From the NCBI GenBank assembly GCA_934613185.1, contig CAKTSO010000106.1, positions 1 through 6,611 of the forward strand: a stretch of DNA of 6,611 nt, given 5' to 3'. The notes under the pieces were generated by a model. The model saw only the letters and a list, made by a program, of their open reading frames with translations. It did no database searches and was not told the DNA's origin. Every line of letters begins with the position of its first letter. The stretch's first letter is position 1. This stretch comes from an uncultured Clostridia bacterium. GTDB lineage: Bacteria > Bacillota > Clostridia > Christensenellales > Maliibacteriaceae. Positions 1 through 5,747 of this stretch are shown here, in pieces. The position numbers and the translations under genes were made by a program.

Positions 1-83
1 CGAAGGCGGAGAAACTCGGCGTCGCCGTGATGGATGAAGAGGCGCTGACCGCACTTTTGGACCGTTTGGAGCAACAGGCATGA
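1..83 (+). CDS. ligA: C-terminal end of a BRCT-domain protein, probably NAD-dependent DNA ligase LigA (partial)
   Basis: Only the last 26 codons are visible, read from position 3 to the TGA at 81-83; the rest lies off the left edge. The tail contains KAEKLGVAVMDEEAL followed by a short helix ending in EQQA. This resembles the end of the C-terminal BRCT domain of bacterial LigA, where a KA.ELGV.v..EEEF..LL pattern closes the protein. LigA seals nicks in DNA using NAD+ during replication and repair. The stop overlaps the start of the next gene (ATGA at 80-83), so the two are probably cotranscribed and translationally coupled. The visible part is too short to exclude another BRCT protein, such as a DnaQ-like exonuclease with a BRCT tail, so the identity is an inference from a short match. 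Confidence 0.5.
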   Translation, partial: KAEKLGVAVMDEEALTALLDRLEQQA

Positions 84-1057
84 AACAGGGAAAACTGACA
101 AACGAACAGCTGAATCAAATCGTATTGTCCCATCTTCACAAGCGCCGCAGCGAGACGGCGATCGGCCCCGCCGTGGGAGAGGACTGCGCTGTCATACACT
201 GGGACGCCGATCTTCTCGTCATGACGACCGACCCCATCACCGCTGCCGCAGAAGGCGCAGGCTCGCTTGCCGTCGACGTCTGCTGCAACGATATCGCCTC
301 CGCCGGCGCGGAACCCGTCGCGCTGCTTTTGACGCTTCTCGTTCCGCCGAGCGCGGAAGTTTCCGACATCGAAGCCGTCGTCTGCGACGCCGAACGTGCG
401 GCAAACGCCGTCGGCGCGGATATCGTCGGCGGACATACGGAGATCACCGACGCCGTCACGCGCATCGTCATTTCCGCCACAGCGATCGGCCGCGCAAAAA
501 AACGCGTCGTCTCGACGTCCGGAATGCGAAGCGGCGACGCGATCGTCATGACCAAATACGCGGGGCTGGAAGGTACGCTCATTCTCGCACGCGATTTTCA
601 CGATCGTCTTCAAAAAACGCTGCCCGACGCGCTGCTTTCCGACTGCCGCCGCCTGGCCGACTGTTTAAGCGTTCTTCCCGAAAGCCGCATCGCCGCACGA
701 TTCGGCGCGACGGCCATGCACGACATTACCGAGGGCGGCGTCTACGGCGCGGTCTGGGAGATGGCGCACGCTTCGTCCTGCGGCGCAGTAATCGAAAAAG
801 ACAAGATCCCGATGCTCGAGAGCACGCGCTTGATCTGCCGCGAAATGGCGCTCGACCCCTATCGCCTGATCTCCAGCGGCTGCCTTCTGATCGCCTGTCC
901 CGACGGGAAAGCGCTCTGCGGCGCGCTTCAAAAAGAAGGGATTCCCTGCGCGCAGATCGGCACGGCAACCGACGAGGGCGTCTATCTGCAAACGGAAGAG
1001 GCGCTTCTTCCGCTCGACCCGCCCGGCGCCGACGAGATCTACAAAATGAATTTCTGA
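80..1057 (+). CDS. AIR synthase-related protein (PurM/HypE/ThiL fold), function unassigned
   Basis: A 325-residue protein of the PurM/HypE/SelD/ThiL ATP-binding superfamily. The N-terminal half carries VGEDCAV (32-38), TTDPI (49-53), DVCCNDIASAGAEP (66-79) and GGHTE (117-121), the ATP and metal-binding signatures of the fold. The C-terminal AIRS_C half carries MHDITEGGVYGAVWEMA (213-229) and LISSGCLLIA (263-272). Length and motif order match HypE-like proteins, but the chain ends in EIYKMNF and lacks the C-terminal PRxC cysteine that HypE uses to carry the cyanide ligand of [NiFe]-hydrogenase. No hydrogenase genes are visible nearby. It is therefore better called an AIR synthase-like protein than a hydrogenase maturation factor; the substrate is unknown. 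The ATG start overlaps the upstream stop by ATGA, with GGAG at 67-70 as a plausible ribosome binding site. A terminator follows at once. Confidence 0.85.
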   Translation: MKQGKLTNEQLNQIVLSHLHKRRSETAIGPAVGEDCAVIHWDADLLVMTTDPITAAAEGAGSLAVDVCCNDIASAGAEPVALLLTLLVPPSAEVSDIEAVVCDAERAANAVGADIVGGHTEITDAVTRIVISATAIGRAKKRVVSTSGMRSGDAIVMTKYAGLEGTLILARDFHDRLQKTLPDALLSDCRRLADCLSVLPESRIAARFGATAMHDITEGGVYGAVWEMAHASSCGAVIEKDKIPMLESTRLICREMALDPYRLISSGCLLIACPDGKALCGALQKEGIPCAQIGTATDEGVYLQTEEALLPLDPPGADEIYKMNF

Positions 1058-1068
1058 CCGTCAAAAAA

Positions 1069-1109
1069 GCGTTCGTATTTTCTCAAAATGCGGACGCCTT
1101 TCTTTTTTT
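1069..1109 (+). terminator. Rho-independent terminator, possibly bidirectional, between convergent genes
   Basis: The arms 1069-1081 and 1085-1097 pair over 13 bp with two G-U pairs and a CTC loop (1082-1084). A T-rich tail follows at 1099-1109, serving the AIR synthase-like gene that ends at 1057. Read on the minus strand, the same hairpin has two C-A mismatches but is followed directly by six Ts (complement of 1063-1068), so it could also end the small membrane-protein gene that stops at 1123. Confidence 0.75.
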
Positions 1110-1122
1110 GCTTTTCTCTTTT

Positions 1123-1575
1123 TCATTTCTTCCCCGCTTTTCGCGCCGCGTTTTTGGCGCTGATCAGAATATGACACGGCGCAAAGATCACTGCCGCCAA
1201 AATCAGCGGGTAATTCCGCATCAAAACGCCGCTTTCCAGAAAAAGCAGCGACGGCAGAATCGACAGCGTGAGCGCCTTTGCCATGGAATCCTCACGCCAA
1301 AAGACGATCCAGCCAAAAAGATATAAGGCCGCCAAGCCCGCGCTTGCCGCGCAATACGCCGTTTTTGCGTCGGCCGACCAAAATCCGCCGCAGAGCGGAA
1401 CGATATTCACGATCATCAAAAAGAAGCATCCGAAGCGGCCGATCTGCTCCAGCACTTCCACTGCGCGATTTTGCCAAAGATTTTCAAAACCGTCTTTATG
1501 CGTCAACGCAAAGACAATGTTCGGCAGCATGATCGCCGCGATCCATAAGAGCCCCCAACCGTTGAACCAACGCAT
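1123..1575 (-). CDS. Small integral membrane protein of unknown function
   Basis: A 150-residue hydrophobic protein that I do not recognise as a named family. About five membrane segments can be seen, near residues 7-24, 44-62, 72-93, 100-116 and 121-139. A polar loop around residues 25-43 contains HKDGFENLWQNRAVEVLEQ. The C-terminus is short and strongly basic (AKNAARKAGKK), suggesting a cytoplasmic tail under the positive-inside rule. There is no obvious catalytic motif, and the few cysteines (50, 62, 75, 134) form no CxxC pair. The ATG at 1573-1575 is preceded by a G-rich GGGGGGA Shine-Dalgarno-like stretch six bases upstream and by a near-consensus sigma-A promoter, so the gene is real and transcribed alone. 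It ends convergently with the AIR synthase-like gene. Its role cannot be assigned from sequence. Confidence 0.75.
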   Translation of the reverse strand: MRWFNGWGLLWIAAIMLPNIVFALTHKDGFENLWQNRAVEVLEQIGRFGCFFLMIVNIVPLCGGFWSADAKTAYCAASAGLAALYLFGWIVFWREDSMAKALTLSILPSLLFLESGVLMRNYPLILAAVIFAPCHILISAKNAARKAGKK

Positions 1576-1599
1576 GCGTATCCCCCCGTTTCGAATTCG

Positions 1600-1628
1600 A
1601 TTTTAGCCGCGTATATTTTTTCTGTCAA
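1600..1628 (-). promoter_or_regulatory. Sigma-A type promoter of the small membrane-protein gene
   Basis: On the minus strand a perfect -35 TTGACA (1628-1623) is followed by a 17-base spacer and the -10 TAAAAT (1605-1600, five of six matches). Transcription would start near 1593, giving a leader of about 18 bases before the ATG at 1575. The -35 box lies directly beside the T-tail of the terminator of the upstream operon. Confidence 0.8.
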
Positions 1629-1629
1629 G

Positions 1630-1661
1630 AAAAGCGCCGCGCGAAAACTTTCGCACAGCGC
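1630..1661 (-). terminator. Rho-independent terminator of the DUF1538/P-II operon
   Basis: On the minus strand the arms 1661-1650 and 1645-1634 pair over 12 bp including two G-U pairs, with a four-base loop (1649-1646). They are followed by TTTT (1633-1630) and then CTTG. It lies 26 bases past the stop of the last P-II-like gene at 1688. The T-tract is short, so termination may be partial. Confidence 0.7.
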
Positions 1662-1687
1662 CTTGATTTCGATTTACGGCTTTCTTC

Positions 1688-2014
1688 TCACACCGTTTCT
1701 TCCGATTCCGTATGACGATGCAGCCCCGCCGCCGCTTCCACGGGAAGGGAAAAGCAGATGCCGCGCCCCGCGTCGGTAATTTCGTTCTTTTGGCAGATTG
1801 CCGTCATGACGTCGTTTTTGATCGCATGCTCGACGAGGATCATCACAAGTTCCTTTTCCGGCTGAACAACAATGCCGAAAAACTTTTCCGCCTCCTGCGC
1901 GCCCGTTCCGCGCGCATGAAGAATTGTCCCGCCACGCGCCCCCGCGCTTTTCGCGGCGTCCATCACGTCGTCGGCAAAGCCGCGGTCGACGATCGTCAAA
2001 ATCAAATCGTGCAT
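1688..2014 (-). CDS. P-II family protein (GlnB-like), last gene of the DUF1538 operon
   Basis: A 108-residue protein, close to the usual P-II length of about 112. The N-terminal strand and helix lead into GARGGTILHARGTG (25-38), matching the G..G.TV..V.G.G segment that precedes the T-loop in GlnB. A compact T-loop-like segment follows (about 39-53), then the strand EKELVMILVE (53-62). The region AGRGICFSLPVE (82-93) matches the nucleotide-binding B-loop and following strand of P-II proteins. The T-loop lacks the tyrosine uridylylated in enterobacterial GlnB, so regulation by uridylylation is unlikely. P-II proteins are trimeric sensors of ATP/ADP and often 2-oxoglutarate that gate transporters or enzymes; here the likely partner is the DUF1538 protein two genes upstream. 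The ATG at 2014 has AAAGGAGA five bases upstream, and only 15 bases separate it from the preceding gene. Confidence 0.88.
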   Translation of the reverse strand: MHDLILTIVDRGFADDVMDAAKSAGARGGTILHARGTGAQEAEKFFGIVVQPEKELVMILVEHAIKNDVMTAICQKNEITDAGRGICFSLPVEAAAGLHRHTESEETV

Positions 2015-2029
2015 CCGTTTCTCCTTTCT

Positions 2030-2362
2030 TCAGTTCGCAAAGCCGGACAAAAGCGCAAGCGTTTCCCGTGTCGCCACACTCGACAGCGGCACGCACAGCA
2101 GGATCCCATGCCCGGGCTTTTCCAGTTCCAGCCGCTGTGTCACTTCTTTGATAAAGCCGTCCCGCACACTTTGCGGAATGCAGACGAGAACAACGTCGCG
2201 GTCGGTGTCTTCCAGCCCCCAGAGTTCCAGAATATCGGCCGCAGCCGTCCCGCGGCCGTGCAGCGTCAAATGAAACGCGACTTTGTGTCGAAGACAGATC
2301 TGCGTGACCGTCTCGGCATTTCCGCGCGGCAGAATCAGAAGAATCATTTTAATCGGTTCCAT
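2030..2362 (-). CDS. Second, more divergent P-II-like protein
   Basis: A 110-residue protein with the P-II length and layout but weaker motifs. The first strand is IKMILLILPRG (4-14); HGRGTA (35-40) stands where P-II proteins have V.G.G before the T-loop. GLEDTDRDVVLVCIP (49-63) matches the central strand, and KPGHGILLCVPLSSV (82-96) matches the B-loop and last core strand. The G..G.T segment present in its neighbour is replaced by RHKVAFHLTL, and the T-loop has no modifiable tyrosine. An in-frame upstream start at 2416 would add 18 residues, but the ATG at 2362 is preferred: GGAGG sits at an ideal seven-base distance and the shorter form begins right at the first P-II strand. The start overlaps the end of the DUF1538 gene by 14 bases, indicating translational coupling. 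Ligand unknown; it may form homotrimers or mixed trimers with the downstream paralogue. Confidence 0.78.
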   Translation of the reverse strand: MEPIKMILLILPRGNAETVTQICLRHKVAFHLTLHGRGTAAADILELWGLEDTDRDVVLVCIPQSVRDGFIKEVTQRLELEKPGHGILLCVPLSSVATRETLALLSGFAN

Positions 2363-3929
2363 TCGACGTCCTCCATTCAAATTCAATGATCTCAATGGCA
2401 TTGTCTTCATGCGCAAGCTCTTTGTCCCGCGTCCGCCGCATTTTCGCCTGATAGATAAGGCCGAGAATCTGGATCGTCAAAAGCGGCGTCATGGCTACCA
2501 TCGCCACCAGTCCGAACGCGTCCGTCAGAACATTGCCGCCCAACGCGCCGCACGCGCCTGTTGCAAACGGCAATAGAAACGTCGCCGTCATCGGCCCCGA
2601 CGCCACGCCCCCCGAGTCGAACGCGATCGCCGTAAAGATCTTTGGCGACACGAACGACAGCGCAATCGCCAGTGCATAACCTCCGAGCAAAAAGTACCAG
2701 ATAGAGACGCCGGTGATCACGCGCAGCATGGAAATGCCGATCGACACCGCCACGCCGAAGGACAGCGATAAAAGCATCGCGCTTTTTGAGATCGCGCCGA
2801 CGGTGATCTCCTCCACCTGACGATTAAGCACATGAACCGCAGGCTCCGCCATGACGACGAAAAATCCCATGAGCATGCCGATCGGAATCAGCCACACTGC
2901 CGAGACGTTCGCGATGGCGCCGCCCAAATAATATCCCGCCGGAAGGAACCCAACGTTCACTCCCGTCAAAAACAGTACAAGTCCTGCGAACGTATACAAC
3001 ACGCCGACGCCGAGGCGCAAAATCTCGCGCTGCGATGTTTTCAACGCAAGAAGCATAAATATCGCAAAAAACGCAACAATGGGAAGCAGTGCGACGGCAA
3101 CTTCTTTTGCATAGATCGGGAACGCCGAGGCAAAACAAATCACGCCCTCGGCGAAATTCACGGGGTCGGCAACGTCTGGCGGCACATAGGCACTGCTTGA
3201 CGCACCGAAGCAGAATCCGAGAATTAAAACTGCCAAAATCGGCCCGACCGAGCTCATCGCAACGAGACCGAAGCTGTCCTCCCGCGCGTGTTTGCCACCG
3301 TGTACTGCGGCCACACCAAGCCCCAGCGCCATAATAAACGGCACTGTAATCGGCCCCGTCGTCACGCCGCCCGAGTCGAACGCGACGGCGAGAAAATCCT
3401 GCGGCGCAAACGCGGCGAGCGCAAAGACGAGAAGATAACAGCCGCAAAGCGCAAGATTCAGCCGCTTTGCAAAAACGATTCGAAGAAGCGCAAACACGAG
3501 GAACACGCCGACGCCTACGCTGACCGTCAGAATCAGCGTTCGATTGGGAACCGACGGAATCTGCTCGGCAAGCACGGTGAGATCCGGCTCCGCCACGGTG
3601 ATCAGCATACCGATCAAAAAGCAGACAGGAATGAGCAACCACAGTTTTCGGCTCCCCGTCAGCTTTGCGCCGACGCGCTCGCCCATCGGCATCATCGCCA
3701 TATCCGCGCCCATGGTAAACAGTGTCATTCCCAAAATCAAAAACAGCGCTCCGAACAAAAACAGTCCGAGCGTGCCGCCGGGCAGCGGCGTGAGGAACCA
3801 ATGCAGAACAAGAACGATTGCCGTCACCGGCAAAACGGACGACAGTGCCTCTTTGAACTTTCCCTGAAAGCTCCCGCTCTCGTGTCGCGCCGCCTTGATG
3901 TGATGTGTTTTCGTTCTCTTTTTCCCCAT
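2349..3929 (-). CDS. DUF1538 integral membrane protein with two homologous halves, putative transporter
   Basis: A 526-residue membrane protein made of two DUF1538 repeats, about residues 30-245 and 280-495, after a basic cytoplasmic N-terminus. Corresponding motifs recur about 250 residues apart: TMGADMAMMPMG (72-83) and TGVNVGFLPAG (322-332); VAEP (112-115) and MAEP (360-363); FDSGGVTTGPITVPF (184-198) and FDSGGVASGPMTATF (437-451); FGLVAM (220-225 and 472-477). Each half has about six hydrophobic segments. The duplicated architecture with conserved Gly, Pro, Ser and acidic residues inside membrane segments is typical of secondary transporters, but the substrate is unknown and transport is an inference. 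The acidic C-terminal tail (HEDNAIEIIEFEWR) is probably cytoplasmic. The ATG at 3929 has GGAGG seven bases upstream and a TATAAT box about 30 bases upstream. The stop overlaps the first P-II-like gene, which supports joint expression and a regulatory complex. Confidence 0.9.
   Translation of the reverse strand: MGKKRTKTHHIKAARHESGSFQGKFKEALSSVLPVTAIVLVLHWFLTPLPGGTLGLFLFGALFLILGMTLFTMGADMAMMPMGERVGAKLTGSRKLWLLIPVCFLIGMLITVAEPDLTVLAEQIPSVPNRTLILTVSVGVGVFLVFALLRIVFAKRLNLALCGCYLLVFALAAFAPQDFLAVAFDSGGVTTGPITVPFIMALGLGVAAVHGGKHAREDSFGLVAMSSVGPILAVLILGFCFGASSSAYVPPDVADPVNFAEGVICFASAFPIYAKEVAVALLPIVAFFAIFMLLALKTSQREILRLGVGVLYTFAGLVLFLTGVNVGFLPAGYYLGGAIANVSAVWLIPIGMLMGFFVVMAEPAVHVLNRQVEEITVGAISKSAMLLSLSFGVAVSIGISMLRVITGVSIWYFLLGGYALAIALSFVSPKIFTAIAFDSGGVASGPMTATFLLPFATGACGALGGNVLTDAFGLVAMVAMTPLLTIQILGLIYQAKMRRTRDKELAHEDNAIEIIEFEWRTSNGTD
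2370..2374 (-). promoter_or_regulatory. Ribosome binding site deciding the start of the second P-II-like gene
   Basis: GGAGG on the minus strand lies seven bases before the ATG at 2362, inside the last codons of the DUF1538 gene. It supports the short start over an in-frame start 54 bases further upstream. Confidence 0.75.
2590..2626. repeat. Copy 1 of a 37-base direct repeat inside the DUF1538 gene
   Basis: This segment matches 3349-3385 at 34 of 37 positions, with an offset of 759 bases (253 codons, same reading frame). It encodes the second FDSGGV..GP signature of the duplicated membrane protein. Confidence 0.85.
3349..3385. repeat. Copy 2 of the 37-base direct repeat inside the DUF1538 gene
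   Basis: It encodes the first FDSGGV..GP signature (residues 184-193) and differs from the other copy at three bases only, while most of the two halves is far more diverged. Confidence 0.85.
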
Positions 3930-3960
3930 TCGCGTTCCTCCATCGATATCGTTTGTTTTG

Positions 3961-3966
3961 ATTATA
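3961..3966 (-). promoter_or_regulatory. -10 box of the DUF1538/P-II operon promoter
   Basis: A perfect TATAAT is read on the minus strand, predicting a start near 3954 and a leader of about 25 bases before the ATG at 3929. No good TTGACA match exists 16-18 bases upstream (GGTTTC at a 17-base spacing), and there is no TG extension, so the promoter may need an activator or be weak. Confidence 0.6.
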
Positions 3967-3968
3967 CG

Positions 3969-4005
3969 ATATTTTTCCGTTAAGAAACCGTTCAGTCGGA
4001 AATAT
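3969..4005. promoter_or_regulatory. Imperfect inverted repeat over the -35 region of the DUF1538 operon
   Basis: The arms ATATTTTTCCG (3969-3979) and CGGAAATAT (3997-4005) pair over nine positions with a two-base bulge, and sit immediately upstream of the -10 box. This is a candidate operator or activator site. It could be chance in an AT-rich spacer. The rest of the gene-free spacer 3930-4079 is AT-rich and shows no convincing terminator for the gene ending at 4080. Confidence 0.3.
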
Positions 4006-4079
4006 GCCGCAAAATTATATTCATTTCTTATATTTTGTTTCTTTTTGTTTTTAATTGATTCTTCAGCATTTTAAGCGTG

Positions 4080-4694
4080 TCAGATCCCGTCGATGTTCGA
4101 GCTTTCCGGGCGCAGAATCACAGCGACGAAGTCCTTGATCCGCGCCATACATTCTCGCGCCTGGTTATACCAGAAATCCGCATAGGAACGCCGATCCGAC
4201 GCGACGCCGTAGGCGTCAAGACCCATGGAGCGCGCGATGAACACCGCGCGATAAAGATGATAGCGCTGCGTCACAATGATCACGCGTGCGCCGGGTGACG
4301 CAAGCGCCATGCGCCGAACGGAATCGTAAGTGCTGATCCCCGCGTGATCCATCACGATATTCTCCTCGGGAACGCCTTCTTCCACCGCGCAGCGCCGCAT
4401 GACCCCTACTTCGTTATAATCGTCGCGCCGATGGTCACCGCTCATCACGATCGTCGGCGCCGCGCCCGCGTGATACAAGTCCACGCCCGTCAAAATGCGG
4501 TCTTCCAGCATGGGACTCGGCTCCGAATTGGCGATCACGGACGCGCCGAGCACGAGGATCGCATCCGCCTGCGGCGCCTTTTCTTCCGGCAGAATCCTTC
4601 CCATCGCCGAAAAAACAACGATCAAATTGACCGCCGTGCAGAAAAGCACGACCGTCAGCAAAAACAACCCAATGGCACGCAGCACCTTCTTCAA
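4080..4694 (-). CDS. SanA/YdcF/ElyC-type DUF218 envelope protein
   Basis: A 204-residue protein with one N-terminal membrane segment (about residues 7-29) followed by a DUF218 domain, presumably outside the membrane. Family motifs are clear: ADAILVLGASV (43-53), LEDRILTGVDLYHAG (63-77), TIVMSGDHR (81-89), the region around DHAGISTYDSVRRM (116-129), VTQRYHLYRAVFIA (141-154) and REXXARIKDF near 180-189. The set and length match SanA, an inner-membrane protein linked in enterobacteria to envelope barrier function and vancomycin exclusion; ElyC relatives act in cell-envelope polymer metabolism. The biochemical activity is unknown. The start is TTG at 4694, supported by AAGGA six bases upstream and by the MKKVLRAIG lysine-rich beginning just before the membrane segment. 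It is divergent from the Nudix gene and has its own promoter. Confidence 0.87.
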   Translation of the reverse strand: MKKVLRAIGLFLLTVVLFCTAVNLIVVFSAMGRILPEEKAPQADAILVLGASVIANSEPSPMLEDRILTGVDLYHAGAAPTIVMSGDHRRDDYNEVGVMRRCAVEEGVPEENIVMDHAGISTYDSVRRMALASPGARVIIVTQRYHLYRAVFIARSMGLDAYGVASDRRSYADFWYNQARECMARIKDFVAVILRPESSNIDGI

Positions 4695-4733
4695 AACACG
4701 TCCTTCTTCCCTGTTTGATACGCCTACGATTTC

Positions 4734-4763
4734 AGTATATCATTTTACGCCATTTGCTTTCAA
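4734..4763 (-). promoter_or_regulatory. Promoter of the SanA-like gene
   Basis: On the minus strand TTGAAA (4763-4758) is followed by an 18-base spacer and TATACT (4739-4734). Each hexamer matches the sigma-A consensus at five of six positions. The predicted leader is about 33 bases, placing the TTG start at 4694 correctly downstream. Confidence 0.65.
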
Positions 4764-4799
4764 CTTTGCCCTTCGTTTTCCCCGATCCGCGAAAAATGC

Positions 4800-4828
4800 T
4801 TGAAAACCGCTCTATTTTGTTCCATGAT
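4800..4828 (+). promoter_or_regulatory. Possible promoter of the Nudix hydrolase gene
   Basis: TTGAAA (4800-4805) lies 17 bases before CATGAT (4823-4828), which matches TATAAT at four of six positions. It is the best plus-strand candidate in the divergent spacer. A short hairpin with a one-base bulge (4833-4839 with 4844-4851, TTTT loop) would then lie at the beginning of the transcript. Confidence 0.35.
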
Positions 4829-4883
4829 AAAAGGGCGCGTTTTCGCGTCCCGAACCAAAGACGCACGCGCGCCGCTTACATCA

Positions 4884-4890
4884 GGGAGGG
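4884..4890 (+). promoter_or_regulatory. Ribosome binding site fixing the Nudix start
   Basis: GGGAGGG lies seven bases before the ATG at 4898. The open frame extends upstream to 4715 but without comparable signals, and the extra residues resemble no NudC sequence. Confidence 0.85.
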
Positions 4891-4897
4891 TTTTATT

Positions 4898-5713
4898 ATG
4901 ATTCAGGATATCGCGCCGCATCAGCTTCACATCGGCTACGAGCTTCGCCGCGACGCAGAAGGGCACGATTTTGCCGTCGCCGCAAAAGACGGCGAGCTTC
5001 TGGTCGACGAACACGGCTGCATTCCGACGTTCGACGCGCTCGGCCTTTCTCCGAAGGGCGCGCAGTATTTGTTCACGATGGACACGGACGCCTACTATAT
5101 GGTCGACGCGGACGCAAACGACGCGGCGTTTCATTTCGCGCCGTCTTCCAGTTTCCGCACGGTCGAGCCGCGCTACTGCGCATTTGCGGGCATCACGGCG
5201 TTTCAGCTCGTGAATTTTTATCGCCGCAATCGCTTCTGTTCGACCTGCGCGCACCCGCTGGAGCACCATAAAAACGAACGCGCGCTCGTCTGCCCCGAAT
5301 GCGGCAGGATCGTATACCCGCGCATTTCCCCCGCAGTCATCGCGGCGGTCGTCGACGGCGATCGGATCGTTTTGACCAAATACGCGGGCCGCGCATTCAA
5401 GCGTTATGCGCTGGTGGCAGGATACTGCGAAGTCGGCGAGTCGCCCGAGGATACCGTCCGCCGCGAAATTTTTGAGGAGACGGGTCTTCATGTGGACAAC
5501 ATTCAATATTATAAGAGCCAGCCGTGGTCGTTCACGGAAACGCTTTTGATGGGGTTTGTCGCGCATCTTTCCGGCAGCGACGAGATCCACATGGACAAAA
5601 ACGAGCTTTCCGTTGCCGAATGGGTCAATCGAGCCGACATCCCCGACGATATGGGCGAAGGCAGTCTGACGCGCGAAATGATCCTCGCCTTCCGAGACGG
5701 CAAAATCGGTTAA
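4898..5713 (+). CDS. nudC: NADH pyrophosphatase-type Nudix hydrolase (NudC family)
   Basis: A 271-residue protein, near the usual NudC length of about 257-280. The order is an N-terminal NudC-type domain (about 1-105), a four-cysteine zinc ribbon (C114, C117, C132, C135), then the Nudix domain. The Nudix box is intact from G175 to L197: G175, E181, R189, E190, E193, E194 and G196 fit GX5EX7REUXEEXGU and supply the Mg2+-binding glutamates. Downstream SQPWSF (207-212) matches the SQPWPFP signature of the NADH diphosphatase subfamily, though both of its prolines after W are replaced. Such enzymes split NAD(H) into NMN(H) and AMP, and some remove NAD caps from RNA 5' ends. The gene stands alone, divergent from the SanA-like gene, and is followed by a strong terminator. 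Family assignment is firm; the preferred substrate is inferred. Confidence 0.9.
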   Translation: MIQDIAPHQLHIGYELRRDAEGHDFAVAAKDGELLVDEHGCIPTFDALGLSPKGAQYLFTMDTDAYYMVDADANDAAFHFAPSSSFRTVEPRYCAFAGITAFQLVNFYRRNRFCSTCAHPLEHHKNERALVCPECGRIVYPRISPAVIAAVVDGDRIVLTKYAGRAFKRYALVAGYCEVGESPEDTVRREIFEETGLHVDNIQYYKSQPWSFTETLLMGFVAHLSGSDEIHMDKNELSVAEWVNRADIPDDMGEGSLTREMILAFRDGKIG

Positions 5714-5747
5714 TTTCAAAATCAACATTCGTCGCAGAAATTGGAAG

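Noticed and set aside
1712..2389. 225-residue plus-strand frame across both P-II genes
   Set aside because: It spans two genes and their junction in antisense, is rich in Arg, Gln and His, and has no credible ribosome binding site or homology.
2590..3385. Direct repeats as mobile-element or CRISPR repeats
   Set aside because: Both copies are inside one coding frame at exactly the spacing of the duplicated protein halves, so they come from an internal gene duplication.
2824..3801. 325-residue minus-strand frame inside the DUF1538 gene
   Set aside because: It is a shifted frame of the DUF1538 gene, with an arginine- and cysteine-rich composition typical of out-of-frame GC-rich coding sequence.
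3288..3983. 231-residue plus-strand frame opposite the DUF1538 gene
   Set aside because: Low-complexity Arg, Gln and His composition opposite a hydrophobic membrane protein gene; a shadow frame.
4833..4851. Possible riboswitch or attenuator in the nudC leader
   Set aside because: Only one short bulged hairpin is visible, with no T-tract and no recognisable aptamer; too little to call a riboswitch.
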